This document shows, piece after piece, positions 7,217 through 10,924 of a stretch of DNA of 10,924 nt (within the stretch, counting starts at the first letter, position 1; every line of letters begins with the position of its first letter). The position numbers and the translations under genes were made by a program. Source of the DNA: Candidatus Martarchaeota archaeon (lineage in GTDB: Archaea; Micrarchaeota; Micrarchaeia; Micrarchaeales; CABMGC01); the NCBI GenBank assembly GCA_023487825.1, contig JAMDBP010000010.1, positions 1-10,924 of the forward strand, read 5' to 3'. The notes beneath the pieces were generated by a model, which saw only the letters and a program-made list of their open reading frames with translations, had not been told where the DNA came from and did not search any database.

Positions 7217-7849
7217 ATGAGATCCGCAGATGCGACAACCATAGTGCGCGTGCTTCTGATAATACTGGTAGCATATCTCATAATATACAAGTTCAATCCG
7301 TTTGTCATAGCTGTGCTGATTGCAATAGCCATACTGCTTGATGCTATTGATGGTTTCTTTGCACTGCATGAAGCTTCAAAAGGCAGGATAACATTTGGCA
7401 AGTATGTATCTGCGCTGCGCGGCAATGAGAGGGCAAGGACAGAAGTTGCTGCGGTTAAGAAGACCTTGAAGAAGAAGGCTAAATACGGCGCAAGGATCGA
7501 CGTTGCAGGGGACCGTGCAGTAGAATACATATTATGGATAACCTTTGTCTACACAGGAGTCGTACCGATATTCGTGCTCTTCCTTATTGTGATAAGGCAC
7601 TCTTTTGTCGATGCAGTAATGGCTGCTAAGGGAACCTCTTCCAAGATGAAGACAAGGTTTGCAAAGGTAGTTTACTCTTCAAACATAGGAAGAGGATTCG
7701 TGAATGTGTTTAAGTTCATTACATTCGCATACCTTCCATTCGTCTATATAAGCGGCGCTCCGATAGTAATAGGGTATGTGCTTGTAACCATACTTGTTGG
7801 ATATATTATGCTAAGGGGAGCTGCTGAACTGTATGAGAGTTTTGCGTGA
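7217..7849 (+). CDS. CDP-alcohol phosphatidyltransferase family membrane enzyme
   Basis: This family transfers a phosphatidyl or archaetidyl group from a CDP-activated lipid to an alcohol (inositol phosphate, glycerol phosphate or serine) in the membrane. The signature DxxDGxxA...GxxxDxxxD is split here. D42, D45, G46 and A49 come from LLDAIDGFFA. G91, D95 and D99 come from YGARIDVAGDR. All four catalytic aspartates are present. Usually only about 8 to 10 residues separate A from the second G; here there are 41, basic and Ala-rich, and the usual Arg after A is Leu. About five hydrophobic segments (roughly 8-24, 28-44, 103-127, 163-178, 182-198) give a normal 210-residue integral membrane protein. 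Its stop overlaps the following glycosyltransferase region by a GTGA. The substrate is unknown; a phospholipid headgroup enzyme is the likely role. Confidence 0.85.
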   Translation: MRSADATTIVRVLLIILVAYLIIYKFNPFVIAVLIAIAILLDAIDGFFALHEASKGRITFGKYVSALRGNERARTEVAAVKKTLKKKAKYGARIDVAGDRAVEYILWITFVYTGVVPIFVLFLIVIRHSFVDAVMAAKGTSSKMKTRFAKVVYSSNIGRGFVNVFKFITFAYLPFVYISGAPIVIGYVLVTILVGYIMLRGAAELYESFA

Positions 7850-7854
7850 AATTT

Positions 7855-8568
7855 ATGCATAAGAATCCGGAGATAAGCGTCATAATACCTGCAATGAATG
7901 AGGAGAAGTACATAGGCTTCCCGCTGAAAGGCTTCAGGAATCAGTCCTTCAAGAATTTCGAGGTCATCGTGGTTGATGGAGGGAGCAAGGATGATACAGT
8001 TAAGATATCAAAGAGATACGGGGCAAGAGTCCTTGTTGAAAGGAAGAGAGGTATCTCACCTGCAAGAAACAGGGGGGCAAAAGCAGCAAAGGGAGAGATT
8101 CTTGTATTCCTAGATGCAGATACGAAGCCTTCCAGAAACCTGCTTGCAGTATACAATAAGGTCTTTGCAGATAAAGAGGTTATAGCTGCAACGGGACCGA
8201 TACTTCCGCTTGAGGATGCAAACTTCAGGATAAGGAGCGGGTATAGATTTGTATCCGTATTTTTTGTCAAGAACAGCATAAGGATGGGAAGGCCGTCTAT
8301 AGTCGGCTCTAACTTTGCAGTTAGGAAGAGTGTCTTCATGAAGCATGGAGGTTTTGATGAGAAGCTCATAACCTATGAGGATTGGGACCTATCCGGAAGG
8401 CTGAAGAAGAGCGGTAGGATAGCATATGCCGATAAAGCCGTCGTATATACGAGCGTGCGCAGGATAAAGGCCTGGGGAGTGAGCGGTTTCTTCATCTTCC
8501 ATGTATCGAATATGTTCAGGTACCATTTGCTGAGAAAGCCAAAGGACCACTATAAGGAGATAAGGTAG
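7855..8568 (+). CDS. Family 2 glycosyltransferase
   Basis: A GT-A fold, GT2-type enzyme using a nucleotide sugar, probably on a lipid or polyprenyl-phosphate acceptor. Motifs counted from the ATG are SVIIPAMNEEKYI (8-20), VIVVDGGSKDDT (37-48), ARNRGAKAAKGEILVFLDAD with the metal-binding DAD at 87-89, and GGFDEKLITYEDWDLSGRL with the probable catalytic Glu/Asp at 175-176. It has 237 residues and no N-terminal signal. A weakly hydrophobic stretch (WGVSGFFIFHVSNMF) near the C-terminus may touch the membrane. I chose the ATG at 7855, with GTGA five bases upstream as a possible binding site. A GTG at 7846 would overlap the preceding stop by four bases. Coupling to the phosphatidyltransferase suggests the two act on the same lipid pathway, for example glycosylated polar lipids, but the acceptor cannot be read from the sequence. 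Confidence 0.9.
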   Translation: MHKNPEISVIIPAMNEEKYIGFPLKGFRNQSFKNFEVIVVDGGSKDDTVKISKRYGARVLVERKRGISPARNRGAKAAKGEILVFLDADTKPSRNLLAVYNKVFADKEVIAATGPILPLEDANFRIRSGYRFVSVFFVKNSIRMGRPSIVGSNFAVRKSVFMKHGGFDEKLITYEDWDLSGRLKKSGRIAYADKAVVYTSVRRIKAWGVSGFFIFHVSNMFRYHLLRKPKDHYKEIR

Positions 8569-8634
8569 AACCAGCACATGGCATAAGCGCGTTTATACAG
8601 AATCAATAAAAGAATTGCGAACTGATTTTTCATT
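8569..8634. other. Short spacer after the glycosyltransferase; left flank of the element
   Basis: Sixty-six bases between the glycosyltransferase stop and the transposase fragment. No terminator hairpin, tRNA or credible small gene is visible. It contains the left candidate inverted repeat (8593-8603). The codons just before 8635 are closed by a TGA at 8623, so the transposase does not extend upstream in this frame. Confidence 0.6.
8593..8603 (+). repeat. Candidate left terminal inverted repeat
   Basis: TTATACAGAAT, exactly matching the reverse complement at 9242-9252. The similarity weakens just inside (CAATAAAAG against TCAAAGG with a one-base offset). It also looks like a TATA element upstream of the fragment at 8635, so a promoter reading of the same bases is possible. 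Confidence 0.5.
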
Positions 8635-9201
8635 ATGACAGAGATTACATTTCCAAAAGTAGGGGAGAAGCACAAGACAGGAAGAGACCATGACTGGGTT
8701 AAGGTTCATATCTGCTCTGGTGTCTCTATGCGTATCATAACAAGCGTAGGGGTCTTGCCAGAAAATAGCGGAGATAGTCCGCAATCCATACCTCTTGCAG
8801 AGAAGACACATAACGCTGGCTTTACGATAGATGAGATGTCCGCAGATAAGGCGTATGGGAGCAGAGACACCGACGTATACGTAGACCAGATAAGTGGAAC
8901 GCCATACATCGCTTTCAGGAGCGATGCAACAGGAAAGCCGAGAGGTAGCAGCCATATCTGGAGAAAGATGTAGGACTATTTTGTCTATAATAGAGGTGAG
9001 TTCTTACAGCACTACCATCTAAGGAGTAACGTAGAAAGCACTAACAACAGGATAAAGATCAAGTTTACTGACATAGTAAGAAGCAAGGACAAAACAGCAC
9101 AGATTAACGAGGTGCTCCTAAAGGTCTTGTGCCACAATGTCTGTGTGCTAATAAGTGCTATGTTTGAGTTAGGAATCGAACCTAATCTGATTTCTTCTTA
9201 A
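8635..9201 (+). pseudogene. Truncated DDE transposase with an in-frame TAG
   Basis: A single frame reads as the C-terminal part of a DDE (Transposase_11-like, IS4/IS5 superfamily) transposase. It shows DWVKVHIC, then SADKAYGSRD with the second catalytic Asp at residue 71, and HYHLRSNVESTNNRIKIKF with the catalytic Glu at residue 134. It ends LCHNVCVLISAMFELGIEP before the TAA. The frame is broken by a TAG at 8971-8973, between HIWRKM and DYFVYNRGEF, where homologs usually carry an aromatic or similar residue as I recall. The N-terminal part with the first Asp is missing, and a TGA lies just upstream of the ATG at 8635. The fragment is 188 codons. It is not expected to make active transposase alone. 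The exact insertion-sequence family is not assigned. Confidence 0.85.
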
Positions 9202-9534
9202 GCTTGCTCAAATTAAGCCTATATACAACAGAAACCTTTGAATTCTGTATAATGTCTTGCTGACTAAGTATTCTGACTATTTTTCTACGCTTCGCGTCAA
9301 CCTAATAAATCTGATAATTCTTATTCCCACAGGCCGTATGGAATTCCAATGCAGATAAGGCAAAATGAGAAGGATTGGCATTATTAGTTCCTTTTACTTC
9401 TATTAAGTTCTTCTTAGTTTTAATATCATAGCCTTTTTGGATGGTGCTTTTGTAGGTTCATAACCTTGTTGTCTTAGCCTTTTCATTACAAATCTTTCAG
9501 CTTTATTTCCAATAGTTTTATTTTGTCCTAACAT
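9182..9534 (-). pseudogene. Broken small PD-(D/E)xK nuclease-like gene (DUF3883-like)
   Basis: Reading the minus strand from the ATG at 9534 gives MLGQNKTIGNKAERFVMKRL and then QQGYEPTKAPSKK. Adding one A to the A5 run (plus-strand T5 at 9434-9438) puts it into the next frame, GYDIKTKKNLIEVKGTNN. That continues with HFALSALEFHTACGNKNYQIY, a TAG at 9304-9302, then VDAKRRKIVRILSQQDII. The D37...E46-V-K48 pattern with a preceding helix (GNKAERFV, E13) is the PD-(D/E)xK nuclease arrangement, closest in wording to DUF3883/restriction-endonuclease-like domains. The tail from about 9252 to the TAG at 9184 (QNSKVSVVYRLNLSKLKKKSD) lies inside the candidate insertion element and may not be native. About 117 codons in all. 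It is decayed by one frameshift and one nonsense codon, though the frameshift sits in a homopolymer and could be a sequencing error. Confidence 0.65.
9242..9252 (-). repeat. Candidate right terminal inverted repeat
   Basis: Plus strand ATTCTGTATAA, the exact reverse complement of 8593-8603. A local 6-bp stem (ACAGAA 9228-9233 with TTCTGT 9243-9248) overlaps it. It interrupts the nuclease-like frame, after which that frame reads into element sequence. Confidence 0.5.
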
Positions 9535-9550
9535 CCAATCAGCATTAATA

Positions 9551-9600
9551 AAACTACAAAAAGATTAATTAAATTACAGATTTCAAATTAAACTACAAAG
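9551..9600 (+). repeat. Three spaced copies of an AAAYTACARA motif
   Basis: AAACTACAAA (9551-9560), AAATTACAGA (9571-9580) and AAACTACAAAG (9590-9600) recur at about 20-base spacing, two helical turns. They lie directly upstream of the broken nuclease gene (minus strand) in very AT-rich DNA (11 G or C in the 60 bases 9541-9600). They could be an operator or chance in low-complexity sequence. The rest of 9535-9718 shows no gene or RNA that I can support. Confidence 0.35.
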
Positions 9601-9662
9601 CCAAACAAATACTAAACTTTAAATATTTGAACATTTATACTATACAAAGTGATATTGATAGG

Positions 9663-9675
9663 GGAAAATATATAC
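9663..9675 (+). promoter_or_regulatory. BRE/TATA-like promoter for trpS
   Basis: GGAAAATATATAC combines a purine-rich BRE-like start with a TATA core centred near 9671. It predicts transcription from about 9696 and a leader of about 23 bases. The leader contains CAGGTT (9707-9712), seven bases before the ATG, as a weak ribosome binding site. Confidence 0.5.
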
Positions 9676-9718
9676 AAGACTAAAAAATTAAAATTTAGAT
9701 ATTTCACAGGTTAATAAA

Positions 9719-10924
9719 ATGGTTGTTGGTGCGTCAGGTGATTTAAAGGCAGGGCACAGCGGAAGTGGAGCGGGAAATTCTGAAGAAATTAGTTCAAGCC
9801 AGGTTGAAAATGAGCTAAGGAACTTGGACGAAGACAAAGAAAAACTTATGGTTACCTTTGGTGCTTCTAGGATAGAAGACCTTGTAGATAAGCCAGATTT
9901 CAAGTATTTTCATAACGGGCTACTAACTTCTCACAGGGACTTTGATAAATTTTATAAAAGATTGCAGAATCATGAGAAGAGTGCGATAGTATCCGGTCTG
10001 AATCCTAACGGTTCTTTCCACATGGGGCACATAGGTGTATTTGACACAAATCTGTTCTTCCAAAAGAAATATGAGATAGACTTGTATGTCCCCATATCGG
10101 ATGACGAGAGCTATGTCGCAAGAAAAATAGAAAACCAAGAGATTGGACTGAAAAACGCATTTAGATTAGTAAAGGAAGCACTGGCATATGGTTATGAGCA
10201 AAAAAAGACCCATTTTATAATAGATCAAATTTATACAAACATCTATAACATAGCAATTAAATTATCTAGAGGTATAAACATAACCACCGTTAGGGCGATA
10301 TATGATTATAAGGATTCTGACAACGTAGGGTTAACGTTTTATCCGGCAGTGCAATCTGCACATGTGATATTTCCACAGACTTTAGGCGTAAATAATGTGT
10401 TAGTCCCAATAGGTTTAGACGAAGATGCACACCTTAGAGTATCTAGAGATGTGGCTGAAAAATTTGGATATGGGAAAGTGAGCGCATTGCATGGACGCTT
10501 TCTCCCTGGAATGGATGGAAGAAAAATGTCAAAGTCAAAAGGGAATATAGTATATTTGCTTAGAGACAACCCAGAAGTGATAAAAAAGAAGGTTTCAACT
10601 GCTTTTAGCGGTGGCAGATCGACAGTTCAGGAACACAAACTTCATGGAGGTATTCCGGAGATTGACATATCATATATATACCTTAAATACGTATTCAAAA
10701 GCGTGGATGAGTCCCAGCAACTTTATAAAGATTATAAGAACGGTAAGATCCTTAGCGGAGAAATGAAGAAGATACTCCAAGATGAGATGCTAAAGAAAAT
10801 CGCACCGATGAGGGAGAGACTAACAAAGATAACTACTAAAGAGATGGCGAATTCGATAATGAAAAATGATGGGGTCGATGTAGAATCAATGATAGAGAAA
10901 TCAGGTGTCATGTCAGAGGAAATT
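9719..10924 (+). CDS. trpS: Tryptophanyl-tRNA synthetase, archaeal/eukaryotic type (3' end beyond window)
   Basis: Class Ic synthetase charging tRNA(Trp). The frame is open for 402 codons to the window edge. HMGH is at 101-104 (SGLNPNGSFHMGHIGVFD). YPAVQSAHV (209-217) places a Gln where the Trp-binding Gln of eukaryotic TrpRS lies. The central part continues with VPIGLDEDAHLRVSRDVAEK and FLPGMDGRKMSKSKGN, with KMSKS at 269-273. AFSGGRSTVQEHKLHGGIPE followed by DISYIYLKY is the clearest TrpRS signature, separating it from TyrRS. Archaeal and eukaryotic TrpRS usually has KMSAS, so KMSKS is atypical. Residues 1-27 are a Gly/Ser/Glu-rich low-complexity extension ahead of the domain. Codons are AT-richer (more AAA and TTA) than in the genes at 3921-8568. 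Few residues are likely missing at the end, since the family is about 370-430 long. Confidence 0.92.
   Translation, partial: MVVGASGDLKAGHSGSGAGNSEEISSSQVENELRNLDEDKEKLMVTFGASRIEDLVDKPDFKYFHNGLLTSHRDFDKFYKRLQNHEKSAIVSGLNPNGSFHMGHIGVFDTNLFFQKKYEIDLYVPISDDESYVARKIENQEIGLKNAFRLVKEALAYGYEQKKTHFIIDQIYTNIYNIAIKLSRGINITTVRAIYDYKDSDNVGLTFYPAVQSAHVIFPQTLGVNNVLVPIGLDEDAHLRVSRDVAEKFGYGKVSALHGRFLPGMDGRKMSKSKGNIVYLLRDNPEVIKKKVSTAFSGGRSTVQEHKLHGGIPEIDISYIYLKYVFKSVDESQQLYKDYKNGKILSGEMKKILQDEMLKKIAPMRERLTKITTKEMANSIMKNDGVDVESMIEKSGVMSEEI

Larger units (their letters stand above)
8593..9252. mobile_element. Defective insertion element with candidate terminal inverted repeats
   Basis: An exact 11-bp inverted repeat (TTATACAGAAT at 8593-8603, its complement at 9242-9252) brackets the truncated transposase. 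It lies 31 bases before the transposase fragment and about 40 bases after its stop, as expected for insertion-sequence ends. The whole element is only about 660 bases, while a full transposase of this type needs about twice that. The left part of the gene therefore appears deleted internally, leaving both ends. I see no target-site duplication. The right end falls inside the broken nuclease gene, consistent with insertion into it. The repeat could be chance, and the outer boundaries are approximate. Confidence 0.55.

Noticed and set aside
7201..7530. Minus-strand open frames opposite the phosphatidyltransferase, up to 109 codons.
   Set aside because: The plus strand holds the catalytic Asp signature and membrane segments. 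The antisense frames lack any signal of their own.
7846..7849. GTG start for the glycosyltransferase with a four-base GTGA overlap.
   Set aside because: Possible, but the ATG at 7855 is a stronger start and GTGA can serve as its binding site. The GT2 domain starts after it either way.
8593..8955. A 120-codon minus-strand open frame opposite the transposase.
   Set aside because: The plus strand shows transposase motifs across the same bases. The minus-strand product has no recognisable domain.
8635..9201. TAG in the transposase as pyrrolysine or a programmed stop.
   Set aside because: The gene is also truncated at its 5' end and lies in a decayed patch, so ordinary pseudogene decay is simpler. 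No supporting tRNA or pyl genes are in the window.
9202..9718. Possible CRISPR array or tRNA in the long spacer before trpS.
   Set aside because: No regularly repeated 25-40 base units and no cloverleaf were found. Part of the spacer is the broken nuclease gene and the rest is AT-rich DNA with only short motif copies.
9719..10924. Reading the last gene as TyrRS.
   Set aside because: AFSGGRSTVQEH, GGIPE and DISYIYL follow the TrpRS pattern closely, including the Gln-containing YPAVQSA segment.

Overview
The window looks like a compact archaeal chromosome segment. The evidence is gatD (the archaeal GatDE amidotransferase route to Gln-tRNA), a CDKAL1/MtaB-type tRNA methylthiotransferase, an archaeal-subgroup IleRS, an archaeal/eukaryotic-type TrpRS, TATA boxes about 25 bases upstream of starts, very short leaders and genes that touch or overlap. 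Small basic zinc-ribbon and lineage-restricted-looking proteins fit a DPANN-like archaeon (Micrarchaeota/ARMAN-like is my best guess), but this is inference and not proven here.

Layout. 1-1372 (minus): the first 12 codons of a probable gatE and complete gatD, joined by a TAATG stop/start overlap. 1526-2360 (plus): two tandem paralogous small helical proteins of unknown function. 2363-3640 (minus): an MtaB-like radical-SAM tRNA methylthiotransferase starting at TTG, apparently leaderless. 3735-3926 (plus): a 63-residue basic protein with four CxxC knuckles, divergent from mtaB and tail-to-tail with ileS; both stops lie in one TCATGA palindrome. 3921-7103 (minus): ileS. 7217-8568 (plus): a translationally coupled pair, a CDP-alcohol phosphatidyltransferase with an unusually long catalytic loop and a family 2 glycosyltransferase, probably for polar lipid or glycolipid synthesis.

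8569-9718 is a decayed, AT-richer mobile patch. It holds a truncated DDE transposase with an in-frame TAG, bracketed by an exact 11-bp inverted repeat (8593-8603 / 9242-9252). That element abuts, on the minus strand, a broken small PD-(D/E)xK nuclease-like gene carrying one single-base frameshift and one in-frame TAG. The nuclease is readable only when two frames are joined. 9719-10924 (plus) is trpS, open at the window edge, with a low-complexity N-terminal extension and AT-richer composition.

Functionally the intact part is dominated by tRNA charging and tRNA modification (GatD/E, MtaB, IleRS, TrpRS), plus a membrane-lipid gene pair. The least explained intact genes are the tandem paralogs and the zinc-knuckle protein. 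I do not see a clear multi-gene undescribed system. The best leads are the paralog pair, the long-loop phosphatidyltransferase and the hidden nuclease/insertion-element wreck.
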